Assembly: GCF_021568905.1 (NCBI RefSeq)
Contig: NZ_JAKGSB010000002.1
Coordinates: 434,001 to 498,000 of the forward strand
Origin: Zavarzinia marina
GTDB taxonomy: Bacteria > Pseudomonadota > Alphaproteobacteria > Zavarziniales > Zavarziniaceae
Length of the DNA stretch: 64,000 nucleotides
Direction of reading: 5' to 3'
The translations under genes were made by a program, and so were the position numbers. Below, piece after piece: positions 8,473 to 17,354 of this stretch. The notes beneath the pieces are model-generated. The model searched no databases, had not been told where the DNA came from, and was given only the letters and a program-made list of their open reading frames with translations. Positions within the stretch are counted from its first letter, which is position 1; the number at the start of each line of letters is the position of its first letter.

Positions 8473-9126
8473 TCAGCCGCGCAGATCCGTCATGCGCCTG
8501 AGCGCCAATACGGCCTGGGTCCGGCTGGCGACGCCGAGCTTGTGCAGCACGGCCGAGACATGAGCCTTCACCGTGGTCTCGGAAACGCCGAGGATATGGC
8601 AGATTTCCTTGTTCAGGCGACCCTCGCCCATGAGATCGAGGACGCGGCGCTGCTGCGGCGTCAGGCTGGCGATACGGGTGAAGGGTTCGTCCGGCGCCGG
8701 GCTCCGGAGCGCCGTCTCGCCCGCGCCGTCGAGATGGGCGGCGTCGGGCACATAGATGCCGCCGGCCAGCACGTCCTCCACCGCCGCGCGGATCCGCTCC
8801 CTTCCGAGCGACTTCGGGATATAGCCGGCGGCACCGCAGGCCATGCAGCGGCTGACCGTATCGGGATCGGCCAGCGCCGAGACGATGACCACCGGCAGGT
8901 CGGGCCGCACTTTCCGGAGCGTCACCAGGCCTTCGAGCCCGTCCATGCCGGGCATGCGCAGATCGAGGAGGGCGAGGTCGAAATCATCGTCGTCCCGAAC
9001 GAGGTCGAGGACGCCGTCGAGACTGGCCGCCTCCACCACCAGCGCGTCCGCCCGGACCGCCGCGACGGCGCCCTGCAGGGCTTCGCGGAACAGGGGATGA
9101 TCGTCGGCGATCAGGACCTTCAGCAT
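8473..9126 (-). CDS. NarL/LuxR-type response regulator
   Basis: 217-residue regulator. The receiver domain has D8/D9, phospho-acceptor D55 (LALLDLRMPGMDG) and the PKS lysine (about K105). The C-terminal LuxR helix-turn-helix (about 152-212) contains LTPQQRRVLDLMGEGRLNKEI and TVKAHVSAVLHKLGV. Its stop abuts the kinase stop with no gap (TGATCA at 8470-8475). No kinase lies on its own strand, so the convergent hybrid kinase is the natural partner. In Pseudomonas, ErbR-type regulators near ErcS' control alcohol oxidation, which fits the aldehyde dehydrogenase upstream of this gene. Confidence 0.9.
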   Translation of the reverse strand: MLKVLIADDHPLFREALQGAVAAVRADALVVEAASLDGVLDLVRDDDDFDLALLDLRMPGMDGLEGLVTLRKVRPDLPVVIVSALADPDTVSRCMACGAAGYIPKSLGRERIRAAVEDVLAGGIYVPDAAHLDGAGETALRSPAPDEPFTRIASLTPQQRRVLDLMGEGRLNKEICHILGVSETTVKAHVSAVLHKLGVASRTQAVLALRRMTDLRG

Positions 9127-9224
9127 GCGTTTCCCCGTCGCGGCCTTTTTTCTTGTGATGGCCGCATCCCTCTATGACCCAGTCGCACTTTCGGGGCAAG
9201 GCGACTTAAGGCTGGAATTCGCGA

Positions 9225-9620
9225 TCAGGCCGGCACGCCTTCGGCCCAGACCTCGCCGGTGACGGGCGCCGGCAGATCGGCGGCCTCCGCATCGGTGAAG
9301 ACGCGGCTGCGGGTCAGGAAGCGCACGCCTTCCGGCGCCTCCAGCGAGAAGCCGGAGCCGCGCCCCGGCACCACGTCGATGATCAATTGGGTGTGGGACC
9401 AATATTCGAACTGGGCGGCGCCGATGAAGAAGGGCGTATCCGCGATCGTGCCGAGAAAGACGTCGCGCCCCCCGACGCGGAATTCGCCGCGCGGGTAGCA
9501 CATGGGGGCGGAGCCGTCGCAGCAGCCGCCCGATTGATGGAACAGCAGGGGCCCGTGCAGGGCCTTCAGCTTCTCGATCACCGCGACCGCGGCATCGGTC
9601 ACTTCGACGCGCGAGACCAT
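9225..9620 (-). CDS. DUF779 protein, aldehyde-dehydrogenase companion
   Basis: 131-residue cytoplasmic protein of the DUF779 family. The conserved cysteine cluster SGGCCDGSAPMC (residues 30-41, with C33, C34, C41) is intact and could bind metal. An Ile/Val-rich core (QLIIDVVPGRGSGFSLE) follows. DUF779 genes are almost always beside an ExaC/AcoD-type aldehyde dehydrogenase, as here (gene at 9786-11306, same strand). The biochemical role is not established; a cofactor or redox-protection role for the dehydrogenase cysteine is conjecture. Confidence 0.85.
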   Translation of the reverse strand: MVSRVEVTDAAVAVIEKLKALHGPLLFHQSGGCCDGSAPMCYPRGEFRVGGRDVFLGTIADTPFFIGAAQFEYWSHTQLIIDVVPGRGSGFSLEAPEGVRFLTRSRVFTDAEAADLPAPVTGEVWAEGVPA

Positions 9621-9642
9621 GGTGGTTCCTTTCCTAGGAGAA

Positions 9643-9729
9643 CTTCGTCATCCCGGCGAAGGCCGGGACCTCCATCAGGCAAAGGCGCCCTTCCGTCACG
9701 AGATCCCGGCCTCCGCCGGGATGACGAAG
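9643..9729. repeat. REP-like palindromic element, copy 1
   Basis: Two 26-nt arms (9643-9668 and 9704-9729) are inverted copies with one mismatch, separated by 35 nt. Each arm contains GTCATCCCGGCG then GGCCGGGA. A second element of the same design is at 59544-59624. Both are intergenic, as expected of a dispersed REP/BIME-type repeat. It lies between the aldehyde dehydrogenase and DUF779 genes and would form a strong RNA hairpin. Confidence 0.85.
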
Positions 9730-9785
9730 GGTATAAGGTGACGAAAGGGAAGGGCGGCGGCCTGAGGACCGCCGACCTTTCCGGA

Positions 9786-11306
9786 TCAGAAGAAGCCGAG
9801 CGCCTTCGGGCTGTAGCTGACCAGCAGGTTCTTGGTCTGCTGATAATGATCCAGCATCATCTTGTGGGTCTCGCGGCCGATGCCCGACTGCTTGTAACCG
9901 CCGAAGGCCGCATGGGCCGGATAGAGGTGGTAGCAGTTGGTCCAGACGCGGCCCGCCTCGATCGCGCGGCCGAAGCGATAGGCGCGGTTGCCGTCCCGGG
10001 TCCAGAGACCGGCGCCGAGGCCATAGAGCGTATCGTTGGCGATCGACAGCGCCTCGGCCTCGTCCTTGAAGGTGGTGACGGAGACGACGGGGCCGAAGAT
10101 CTCCTCCTGGAAGATCCGCATCTTGTTGTGGCCGCGAAACACGGTCGGTTTCACGTAATAGCCCGAGGCCAGCTCGCCCGGCAGCACGTTGCGCTCGCCG
10201 CCGATCAGCAGCTCGGCGCCTTCCGCCTTGCCGATGTCGATATAGGACATGATCTTCTCGAGCTGGTCGTTCGAGGCCTGGGCGCCGATCATGGTCGAAC
10301 CGTCCAGGGGATCGCCCTGCTTGATCGCGGCGACGCGGGCCAGCGCCTTTTCCATGAAGCGATCATAGATCTTTTCGTGGATCAGGGCGCGGCTGGGGCA
10401 GGTGCAGACTTCGCCCTGATTCAGCGCGAAGAGCACGAAGCCCTCGATCGCCTTGTCGAGATAATCGTCGTCCTCGGCCGCGACGTCGTCGAAGAAGATG
10501 TTCGGCGACTTGCCGCCCAGTTCCAGGGTCACCGGGATCAGGTTCTCGGAGGCATATTGCATGATCAGGCGGCCGGTGGTGGTCTCACCGGTGAAGGCGA
10601 TCTTGGAGATCCTCTTGTTGGACGCGAGCGGCTTGCCCGCTTCGATGCCGAAACCGTTGACGACGTTCAGGACGCCCGGCGGCAGGATGTCGCCGATCAG
10701 CTCGGCCCAGACCATGATCGACAGCGGGGTCTGTTCGGCGGGTTTCAACACCACGCAATTGCCGGCGGCAAGGGCGGGCGCAAGCTTCCAGCACGCCATC
10801 AGCAGCGGGAAGTTCCACGGGATGATCTGACCGACGACACCCAGCGGCTCGTGGAAGTGATAGGCGACCGTGTCGTGGTCGATTTCGGCCATCGTGCCTT
10901 CCTGCGCGCGGACGCAGGACGCGAAATAGCGGAAGTGATCGATCGCCAGCGGCAGGTCGGCGGCCTTGGTCTCGCGGATCGGCTTGCCGTTGTCGATGGT
11001 CTCGACCATGGCGAGGAGTTCGAGCTTCTCCTCCATGCGGTCGGCGATCTTGTTGAGGAGACGGGCGCGTTCGGCGACCGAGGTCCGGCCCCAGGCTTCC
11101 TTGGCGGCATGGGCGGCGTCGAGCGCCAGCTCGATGTCTTCCGCCGTGGAGCGCGCCATCTGCGCCACCGGCAGGCCGGTGATCGGCGTCACATTGTCGA
11201 AATACTGACCGCGCACGGGCGCCACCCACTTGCCGCCGATGAAGTTTTCATAGCGCGAGCGGAACGCGATGGATTTCGAGATTTCTTCGATGGTCTGGTG
11301 GATCAT
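9786..11306 (-). CDS. NAD-dependent aldehyde dehydrogenase (ExaC/AcoD/AldB type)
   Basis: 506-residue cytosolic ALDH, full family length. Visible motifs: [26 protein letters not shown], general base E262 in LELGGKSPN, and nucleophile C301 in [11 protein letters not shown], where the CxC pair is typical of this subgroup. The C-terminal [13 protein letters not shown] is intact. It oxidises acetaldehyde or related short aldehydes to acids with NAD. With DUF779 and the FIST/kinase/NarL genes nearby, the arrangement resembles the exa/erb/erc alcohol-oxidation region of Pseudomonas. The exact substrate cannot be read from sequence. Confidence 0.93.
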   Translation of the reverse strand: MIHQTIEEISKSIAFRSRYENFIGGKWVAPVRGQYFDNVTPITGLPVAQMARSTAEDIELALDAAHAAKEAWGRTSVAERARLLNKIADRMEEKLELLAMVETIDNGKPIRETKAADLPLAIDHFRYFASCVRAQEGTMAEIDHDTVAYHFHEPLGVVGQIIPWNFPLLMACWKLAPALAAGNCVVLKPAEQTPLSIMVWAELIGDILPPGVLNVVNGFGIEAGKPLASNKRISKIAFTGETTTGRLIMQYASENLIPVTLELGGKSPNIFFDDVAAEDDDYLDKAIEGFVLFALNQGEVCTCPSRALIHEKIYDRFMEKALARVAAIKQGDPLDGSTMIGAQASNDQLEKIMSYIDIGKAEGAELLIGGERNVLPGELASGYYVKPTVFRGHNKMRIFQEEIFGPVVSVTTFKDEAEALSIANDTLYGLGAGLWTRDGNRAYRFGRAIEAGRVWTNCYHLYPAHAAFGGYKQSGIGRETHKMMLDHYQQTKNLLVSYSPKALGFF

Positions 11307-11379
11307 TGTTCGCTCCCTGGGCCGTTATGTCTGGTTGGGGCCACGGAGAAGCGATAGCCGAAAGCGAAGCCGGCCAGAA

Positions 11380-11395
11380 TAGCACTATGGTACTA
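11380..11395. promoter_or_regulatory. Imperfect inverted repeat upstream of aldehyde dehydrogenase
   Basis: TAGCAC (11380-11385) and GTACTA (11390-11395) flank TATG, a palindrome with one mismatch centred about 82 nt upstream of the ALDH start. It is a candidate operator for a dimeric regulator such as the NarL-type protein. No known consensus was matched. Confidence 0.3.
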
Positions 11396-11461
11396 GGCAC
11401 CGGCCGCCGCAGGCGCGAAGGAGCCTTCGCCGATGCGGCATCGAAACTGTAATCCCGTTGA

Positions 11462-12262
11462 TCACGAAAGGCCGAGGGCGGCGGAAAGATCCGCGGCGAA
11501 ACCCGGCGGCGGCGGCGGCAGGGGCTGCCCGTCGAGATGACTGACCGGCGCGATCAGGCGCAGGCTGTTGGTCAGGAACAGGGCATGGCCGGCGATCCGC
11601 TCCGGCGTCAGGCTGGCCTCGACGGCACCGGCCCCTTCGAGCAGACGGCGGCGGATGGTGCCGGGCCGGACGCCGTCCGCGACCGGCGGCGTGACCGCCC
11701 GGCCGTCGATCACGGCGAAGAGATTGGCCATCGCGCTGCCGGCGACGCCCCCCCGCGTGTTCAGGACCAGGGCATCGTCCGCGCCGAGGCGGCGGGCCTC
11801 GCCGTGCGCCAGTACATTGTCGAGATAGGACAGGCTCTTGATGCGCGACAGGGGCGAGGTCTCGTTGCGGCGAATGCCGACGGTCGCGAGCGCGACGGGC
11901 AGGAACGCCATGGCCGGCGTCCAGGGCGCCAGCGTGGCGAGGACGACCGGCGCAGGGTCCGGCGGCGGCCGCAGGCCGCGCGGTCCCGCCCCCCGACTGA
12001 CCGTCAGGCGGATCACGCCATGGTCGCCCGGCATCGCCGCGACCAGGTCCGCCACCGCCCGCCGCAGGGTTTCGGGCGGCGCCGCGAAACCGAGGGTTTC
12101 ACCGGCGGCGCGCAGCAGGCCCAGATGGGCCTCCAGATCGACCGGCCGGCGCCGAAGCACCAGGACGGTCTCGAACACCCCGTCGCCGAGCAGCAGGCCC
12201 CGGTCGCCGGGATCGAGGGGGATGGGCCCGGCGGGGCGGACGGTGCCGTCGAACCAGATCAT
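11462..12262 (-). CDS. pabC: Aminodeoxychorismate lyase-like, PLP class IV
   Basis: 266-residue fold-type IV PLP enzyme. The first gene-end of pabB-pabA-pabC argues for 4-amino-4-deoxychorismate lyase, which makes p-aminobenzoate for folate. The Schiff-base lysine is K142 (SRIKSLSYLDNVLA), and the N-terminal GDGVFET motif is present. The glutamate that normally contacts the PLP pyridine nitrogen (E in ExxxxN) is replaced by G175 in GSAMANLF. It overlaps pabA by 4 nt (ATGA). A branched-chain or D-amino acid transaminase is the alternative, but context favours PabC. Confidence 0.82.
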   Translation of the reverse strand: MIWFDGTVRPAGPIPLDPGDRGLLLGDGVFETVLVLRRRPVDLEAHLGLLRAAGETLGFAAPPETLRRAVADLVAAMPGDHGVIRLTVSRGAGPRGLRPPPDPAPVVLATLAPWTPAMAFLPVALATVGIRRNETSPLSRIKSLSYLDNVLAHGEARRLGADDALVLNTRGGVAGSAMANLFAVIDGRAVTPPVADGVRPGTIRRRLLEGAGAVEASLTPERIAGHALFLTNSLRLIAPVSHLDGQPLPPPPPGFAADLSAALGLS

Positions 12263-12834
12263 GCCGCCCGCTCCAGGAAGTTGCGCAGCAGGCCGTGACC
12301 GCCTTCGGTCAGGATGGATTCGGGATGGAACTGCACGCCGAAGGTCGGATGTTCGGCGTGGGCGAGCGCCATGACCTCGCCCTCGGCCGAGGTCGCGGTG
12401 ACCGTCAGGGGCTCGTCGCCGCTCAGTTCGACCACCAGGGAATGGTAGCGCCCGACCGTGAGCGGTGCCGGCAGGCCGGCGAAAAGGCCGGTGCCGTCAT
12501 GGGCGACCGGCGTCGCCTGACCGTGCAGCGGCCGCCGCGCCCGCACCACCCGCCCGCCGAAGGCCTGGCCGACGCATTGATGGCCGAGACAGACACCGAG
12601 AATGGGCAGCCGCCCCGAAAACGCCCTCACGAGATCGAGGGAGACCCCGGCCCGATCCGGCGCCAGCGGCCCGGGGGAGATGACCAAGGCCCGCGGCGCC
12701 ATCGCCTCGACCGCCGCCGGTGTCACGGTATCGTTGCGCAGCACGCGAACCTCCGCCCCCAGTTCCGTCAGGTAGCGGGCGACGTTGAAGACGAAGCTGT
12801 CGTAATTGTCGATCACGAGGATCACGGGCGGCAT
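12259..12834 (-). CDS. pabA: Aminodeoxychorismate synthase glutaminase subunit
   Basis: 191-residue class I glutamine amidotransferase. The triad is intact: C82 in GVCLGHQ, and H170/E172 in QFHPESI. The N-terminal NYDSFVFNV motif is typical of PabA/TrpG. It feeds ammonia to PabB. pabB lies 70 nt upstream and pabC overlaps downstream by 4 nt, so p-aminobenzoate synthesis is the likely role. TrpG activity could be shared, as in some bacteria. Confidence 0.92.
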   Translation of the reverse strand: MPPVILVIDNYDSFVFNVARYLTELGAEVRVLRNDTVTPAAVEAMAPRALVISPGPLAPDRAGVSLDLVRAFSGRLPILGVCLGHQCVGQAFGGRVVRARRPLHGQATPVAHDGTGLFAGLPAPLTVGRYHSLVVELSGDEPLTVTATSAEGEVMALAHAEHPTFGVQFHPESILTEGGHGLLRNFLERAA

Positions 12835-12904
12835 ATCCGCATCGTTGATTGCTGTGGTCCTTATCTAGACAAGAAACCCTCGGCAGGGAAATGGCCACGG
12901 GCCG

Positions 12905-14245
12905 TCAACGACGCCCGGTCGCGGACAGCACCCGTTCGCTCTTGGTCAGGGTCTCGCGATATTCCGCCGCCGGGTCGGAGAGGGCGGTGATGCCGCCGCC
13001 GGCCCGAAAGCGCGCCGTGCCGTCCGCGATTTCCACCGTGCGGATGGCGATGTTGAAGCCCGCCGAACCGTCGAAGCCGAGCCAGCCGATCGAACCGCAA
13101 TAGACGCCGCGCGGCCGGCCCTCGATCTCGGCGATCAGGCGCATGGCCTCGGGCTTGGGCGCGCCGGTGATGGAGCCGCCGGGAAAGGCGGCGGCCAGCA
13201 GGTCCAGGGCATCGCGGCCGGGCGAAAGCGCGCCCGTCACGGCCGAGACCATGTGATGCAGGCCGGCATAGGTTTCGATGGCGCAGAGTTCCGGCACCGC
13301 GACCGTGCCGGGCCGGCACACGCGCGACAGGTCGTTTCGCAGCAGGTCGACGATCATCACATTCTCCGCCCGGTCCTTGACCGAGGCGGCGAGGCGCTCG
13401 GCCCGCGCCGCGTCCGCCGCCGGATCCGGATCCCGCGCGATGGTGCCCTTGATCGGCCTGGTCTCCACCCGGCCGTCGGCGACGGTGACGAAACATTCGG
13501 GCGAGGTGGAGACGACGCCGATGCCGCAGAGATCGAGGCAGGCGGCGAAATCGCCGGGATTGGCCGCGCGCAGCACCCGGTGCAGGGACAGGAGATCGCC
13601 GTCCGCCGGCCAGGGCGCGGTGAAACCCTGGGCGATATTGGCCTGGAACAGGTCGCCGGCCAGGATCGCCTCGATCACGCGGGCGACAGCGGCGCGATAA
13701 TCCCCGGCCGAGACCTCGGCCCGCCAGTCGAGCCGGGGCGCCGGCCGTATTTCGGGCGCCGGCTCCGACAGCAGGGCACGGATTCGATCCGCCCGATCGG
13801 TCGGGCCATCGGGAAACAGGCCGGTGGCGAGCGTGGCCTCGCCCGTCGCGTGATCGAAGGCGATCAGCCAGTCATAAAGACCGAAGGCCATGTCCGGGAC
13901 CGGACCGTCGGGAAAGCGCGGCTGGACCTCGAACAGGCGCCCGGCCTCATAGGACAGAAAACCGACGGCCCCGCCCCGGAACGGCGCGAAATCCCCCGTC
14001 GCCGCCCGGCCGCGCGCCAGCAGGCCGCGCAGCACGTCGAGGGGCGCTCCCGCCATCGCCGTCCCCCGCCAGCGGGCCCCGCCGTCCCGCACCTCGAAGA
14101 TCCCGACCGGATCGGCGGTCAGATAGGAAAACCGTCCGAGCCTGGGGTGGCGCAGGGCACTGTCCAGAAAGACGAAGCCCGGCAGCGCCGCCAGCCGCGC
14201 GGCGGCCTGCATCGAATCGAGCGGGCCCAGGGAGAAGATCGCCAT
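12905..14245 (-). CDS. pabB: Aminodeoxychorismate synthase component I
   Basis: 446-residue chorismate-binding enzyme. The C-terminal half carries TRPIKGTIARD, DLLRNDLSRVC, FPGGSITGAPK and EYRETLTKSE, the standard ADC/anthranilate synthase signatures; the PIKGT lysine points to PabB rather than TrpE. It aminates chorismate to 4-amino-4-deoxychorismate. The ATG at 14245 (MAIFSLGPLD) is preceded by AAGGGGG. The longer frame upstream runs through a short tandem repeat and a neighbouring gene and is not used. First gene of the pabBAC operon. Confidence 0.92.
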   Translation of the reverse strand: MAIFSLGPLDSMQAAARLAALPGFVFLDSALRHPRLGRFSYLTADPVGIFEVRDGGARWRGTAMAGAPLDVLRGLLARGRAATGDFAPFRGGAVGFLSYEAGRLFEVQPRFPDGPVPDMAFGLYDWLIAFDHATGEATLATGLFPDGPTDRADRIRALLSEPAPEIRPAPRLDWRAEVSAGDYRAAVARVIEAILAGDLFQANIAQGFTAPWPADGDLLSLHRVLRAANPGDFAACLDLCGIGVVSTSPECFVTVADGRVETRPIKGTIARDPDPAADAARAERLAASVKDRAENVMIVDLLRNDLSRVCRPGTVAVPELCAIETYAGLHHMVSAVTGALSPGRDALDLLAAAFPGGSITGAPKPEAMRLIAEIEGRPRGVYCGSIGWLGFDGSAGFNIAIRTVEIADGTARFRAGGGITALSDPAAEYRETLTKSERVLSATGRR

Positions 14246-14273
14246 GCCCCCTTGTGGCAAGCACGGCGCCGCC

Positions 14274-14345
14274 GGGCAACCGTCGTCAGGAGGGCAACCG
14301 CCGTCAGAGGGACAACCGTCGTCAGGAAGACAGCCGTCGTCAGGA
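14274..14345. repeat. Four tandem 18-nt repeats
   Basis: Four consecutive 18-nt units at 14274, 14292, 14310 and 14328, consensus GGGCAACCGTCGTCAGGA with 1-4 substitutions each. They lie between the secreted-protein gene and pabB; the last unit covers the stop codon at 14340-14342. There are no spacers, so this is not CRISPR. Length variation between strains would be expected by slippage. Confidence 0.85.
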
Positions 14346-14891
14346 ACAGCCCTCGACCCAATGGATGGATTCGCCGCCCACGTGGATTTCGCTGACGTGA
14401 AGGTGCAACGGCTCGGACAGGTCGGCCGGATCCGCCGCCATGGTGACGAAGCGGATGCCCCGTCCCGCCCCCTCGTCCCAGACGACGACATCGTGGCCGT
14501 CGACATATTCCGCGGGCTGGATCTCGACGCTGTCACCATAGGCGGCGAGCACCTCGGCCTCGGTGCTGCCGATGGTGATGCCCCGATCGGTACCGGTGGA
14601 CAGCGGACCGGAATAGACCGAGACCCGGCTGATCCTGCCGTGCTCCACCATGAAGGTGATGTCCTCGCCCTCGAGGGCCGGGGCATGGAGGTGGTGGCAT
14701 TCGGGGTCCGGCGCCGCCACCGTGGGATCCGTCGGCGCCAGGGCCATGCCGAGCGCCAGGGCCGCTTCGGCCGGCGCCATGCCGATGCGGACCGGCCCGT
14801 AGCCGTCGGGCGAAAGGGTCCAGTCGACGGCCCCGGCGCGACCGCCGGCGACCAGCACGAGAGACAGCGCGACGGCGGCAAGTATTTTCAT
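14340..14891 (-). CDS. Secreted protein of unknown function
   Basis: 183-residue protein. The signal peptide MKILAAVALSLVLVAGGRAGA is clear. The mature part starts VDWTLSPDGYGPVRIGM and has a repeated DUF-like pattern (GxVRIGM...GITIGSTEAEVLAAYG) also seen in periplasmic proteins that begin with an SxDGxGPxRIGM repeat. Three cysteines are present, one near the C-terminus. GAGG lies 8 nt before the ATG. I do not recognise a catalytic motif. It is not obviously connected to the pab genes downstream. Confidence 0.75.
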   Translation of the reverse strand: MKILAAVALSLVLVAGGRAGAVDWTLSPDGYGPVRIGMAPAEAALALGMALAPTDPTVAAPDPECHHLHAPALEGEDITFMVEHGRISRVSVYSGPLSTGTDRGITIGSTEAEVLAAYGDSVEIQPAEYVDGHDVVVWDEGAGRGIRFVTMAADPADLSEPLHLHVSEIHVGGESIHWVEGCS

Positions 14892-15074
14892 GGCGTGACC
14901 TCATTTTCGACGCGACCGGACGCCATCATCGCCCCGATTCGGCCGTCCGGCCTGTGAGCGGCCTCACCCCCGCAGGCAGGCCATGGCGCCCCGACCGTAT
15001 CCCAGGTTCCAAATCGGCGGAAAAGGCACTAGATAAGCGGTCTGAAATCCGAAAGACCGCCGCGAAAGACCCTC

Positions 15075-15629
15075 ATGTCCATCCTGTCCGACATCGCGAT
15101 CCGCAAGCTGGTTCAAGAGCAGAAGATGATCGAGCCCTTCGTCGAGGGCCAGAAGCGCGATGGCGTGATTTCCTACGGGCTCTCGTCCTATGGCTATGAC
15201 GCGCGGGTGGCGGACGAGTTCAAGATCTTCACCAATGTCGACAGCGCCGTGGTCGACCCGAAGAATTTCTCGAGCAACAGCTTCGTCGACCGCAAGACCG
15301 ACGTCTGCGTGATCCCGCCCAATTCCTTCGCGCTGGCCCGCACGGTCGAATATTTCCGCATCCCGCGCGACGTGCTCGTCATCTGCCTCGGCAAGAGCAC
15401 CTATGCCCGCTGCGGCATCATCGTCAATGTGACGCCGCTGGAGCCGGAATGGGAAGGCCACGTCACGCTCGAATTCTCCAACACCACCCCCCTGCCGGCG
15501 AAGATCTACGCCAACGAAGGCGCCTGCCAGTTCCTGTTCCTGCAGGGCGACCAGCCGTGCGAAACCTCCTATGGCGACCGGGCGGGGAAATACATGGGCC
15601 AGCGGGGCGTGACCCTGCCCAAGCTTTGA
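15075..15629 (+). CDS. dcd: dCTP deaminase
   Basis: 184-residue homotrimeric enzyme, usual length. It converts dCTP to dUTP for thymidylate synthesis. Family landmarks are intact: [20 protein letters not shown], and [14 protein letters not shown] with the catalytic glutamate, then GQRGVTLP at the end. Located 13 nt upstream of murA on the same strand, so probably co-transcribed. The 183-nt region upstream of dcd contains no further gene. Confidence 0.96.
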   Translation: MSILSDIAIRKLVQEQKMIEPFVEGQKRDGVISYGLSSYGYDARVADEFKIFTNVDSAVVDPKNFSSNSFVDRKTDVCVIPPNSFALARTVEYFRIPRDVLVICLGKSTYARCGIIVNVTPLEPEWEGHVTLEFSNTTPLPAKIYANEGACQFLFLQGDQPCETSYGDRAGKYMGQRGVTLPKL

Positions 15630-15642
15630 AGCGAGAGAGACC

Positions 15643-16905
15643 TTGCAGCGTATCGTCATCCGCGGCGGCGGCGAACTCCACGGCGAAATCCCGATCTCCG
15701 GCGCCAAGAACGCGGCCCTGCCGCTGATCGCGGCCGGCCTGCTGACGGCGGAGACCCTGACCCTCGACAATCTGCCGGAACTGGCGGACGTCGGCTTCAT
15801 GCTGGGTCTCGTCGAACAGCATGGCGCCGCCCTGGTGCGCGGGCCGCGCCACGTCGAGATCACGGCGGCGGAAATCGCCAGCACCACCGCGCCCTATGAC
15901 ATCGTGCGCAAGATGCGCGCCAGCGTCCTGGTACTCGGCCCGCTGGTCGCGCGGATGGGCGAGGCGCGGGTATCGCTGCCCGGCGGCTGCGCCATCGGCA
16001 CGCGGCCGGTCGACCTGCACCTGAAGGGCCTGGAAGCCATGGGCGCCCATATCGAGCTGGCCGACGGCTATGTCCATGCGACGGCGCCGAAGGGCCTGAA
16101 GGGCGCCACCATCCGCTTTCCCTTCGTCTCGGTCGGCGCGACCGAGAATCTGCTGATGGCGGCGACGCTCGCGGACGGCGAGACCGTGCTCGACAATGCC
16201 GCGCGCGAGCCTGAGATCACCGACCTCGCCCTCTGCCTGAAGGCCATGGGCGCGGAGATCGAGGGCATCGGCACCGAACGCCTGACCGTGAAGGGCAAGG
16301 CGTCGCTCCATGGTGCCCGCTATTCGATCCTGCCGGACCGGATCGAGACCGGCACCTTCGCCATGGCGGTCGGCGTCGCCGGCGGCAGCGTCGAACTCGT
16401 GGGCGCGCGCCCCGATACGCTGGAGGACGTGATCGACGTCCTCGACCGCTGCGGGGTCGAGGCGATGGCGACCGAACGCGGCCTTCGGGTGAAACGGAAC
16501 GGTCACCGCGTGGTCGGCGTCGACGTCATGACCCAGCCCTATCCCGGCTTTCCGACCGACCTCCAGGCCCAGCTCATGGTCCTGATGGCGACGGCGGACG
16601 GGGCCGCCATGATCACCGAGACGATCTTCGAGAACCGCTTCATGCATGTGCCCGAACTGGCGCGCATGGGCGCGAATGTCACCGTCCACGGTGCCTCCGC
16701 CCTGGTGCGCGGCGTGCCGCGCCTGAAGGGGGCCCCGGTGATGGCGACCGATCTTCGCGCCTCGGTCGGGCTGGTGCTGGCCGGCCTCGCCGCCGAAGGC
16801 GAGACGGTGGTGAACCGGATCTATCACCTCGACCGCGGCTACGAGCGGGTCGAGGAGAAGCTGCGCGCCGTGGGCGCCGACATCCGGCGCGAAGCGGGCG
16901 AGTGA
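15643..16905 (+). CDS. murA: UDP-N-acetylglucosamine 1-carboxyvinyltransferase
   Basis: 420-residue EPSP-synthase-fold enzyme catalysing the first committed step of peptidoglycan synthesis. The active-site cysteine (fosfomycin target) is C116 in [16 protein letters not shown]22/N23 (GAKNA) and the C-terminal ILERGYxR-like [13 protein letters not shown] are present. It starts with TTG at 15643, preceded by GAGAGA; no ATG fits the expected N-terminus. Its stop overlaps the GTG of the DUF2948 gene (GTGA). Confidence 0.96.
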   Translation: MQRIVIRGGGELHGEIPISGAKNAALPLIAAGLLTAETLTLDNLPELADVGFMLGLVEQHGAALVRGPRHVEITAAEIASTTAPYDIVRKMRASVLVLGPLVARMGEARVSLPGGCAIGTRPVDLHLKGLEAMGAHIELADGYVHATAPKGLKGATIRFPFVSVGATENLLMAATLADGETVLDNAAREPEITDLALCLKAMGAEIEGIGTERLTVKGKASLHGARYSILPDRIETGTFAMAVGVAGGSVELVGARPDTLEDVIDVLDRCGVEAMATERGLRVKRNGHRVVGVDVMTQPYPGFPTDLQAQLMVLMATADGAAMITETIFENRFMHVPELARMGANVTVHGASALVRGVPRLKGAPVMATDLRASVGLVLAGLAAEGETVVNRIYHLDRGYERVEEKLRAVGADIRREAGE

Positions 16906-17354
16906 TCGTGACGGCGCCCCGGCTCCACCTCGGCTTCACCGACGCGGACGATCTCGCCATCGTCTCCGCCCTGGTGCAGGACGCGGTGGTCAAGACGGCG
17001 GATCTGATCTATCTGGGCACCGCCCGGCGCTTCGCCCTGGTCGCCAACCGCTTCTGCTGGGAGGCGGAAGAGACCGGGCACGACGGCGGCCTGCGGCGGC
17101 GCTGCGGCCTGCATTTCGACACGGTGCGCAAGGTGCGCACCCGTGGCATCGACCGCGACGCGGTCGAACAGGTATTGAACCTCCTCGCCATCGAGGCCGA
17201 GGAGACGGAAGACGCAGTCTCGATCGACCTCGTCTTCGCCGGCGACGCCCTGATCCGCCTGGAGGCGGAGACGATCGACGGCGGCATGAAGGATCTGACC
17301 GAGCCGTGGCCGACGCCGAGGGCGCCCAACCACGATATCGAGGAAAAAGCCTGA
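16902..17354 (+). CDS. DUF2948 protein
   Basis: 150-residue protein of the alphaproteobacterial DUF2948 family, always found between murA and hisG. Typical features: start [24 protein letters not shown], central [13 protein letters not shown], and the acidic stretch [26 protein letters not shown]. No catalytic motif or membrane segment is visible. GTG start overlaps the murA stop and its TGA overlaps the hisG ATG (TGATG), so expression is translationally coupled to both neighbours. Function unknown. Confidence 0.88.
   Translation: MIVTAPRLHLGFTDADDLAIVSALVQDAVVKTADLIYLGTARRFALVANRFCWEAEETGHDGGLRRRCGLHFDTVRKVRTRGIDRDAVEQVLNLLAIEAEETEDAVSIDLVFAGDALIRLEAETIDGGMKDLTEPWPTPRAPNHDIEEKA

Noticed and set aside
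9387-11357. 656-codon plus-strand frame over the aldehyde dehydrogenase
   Set aside because: Antisense shadow of a clear ALDH; composition Gly/Arg/Asp-rich and no domain.
14274-14345. Possible CRISPR array
   Set aside because: 18-nt units are contiguous, without spacers, and no cas genes are in the window.
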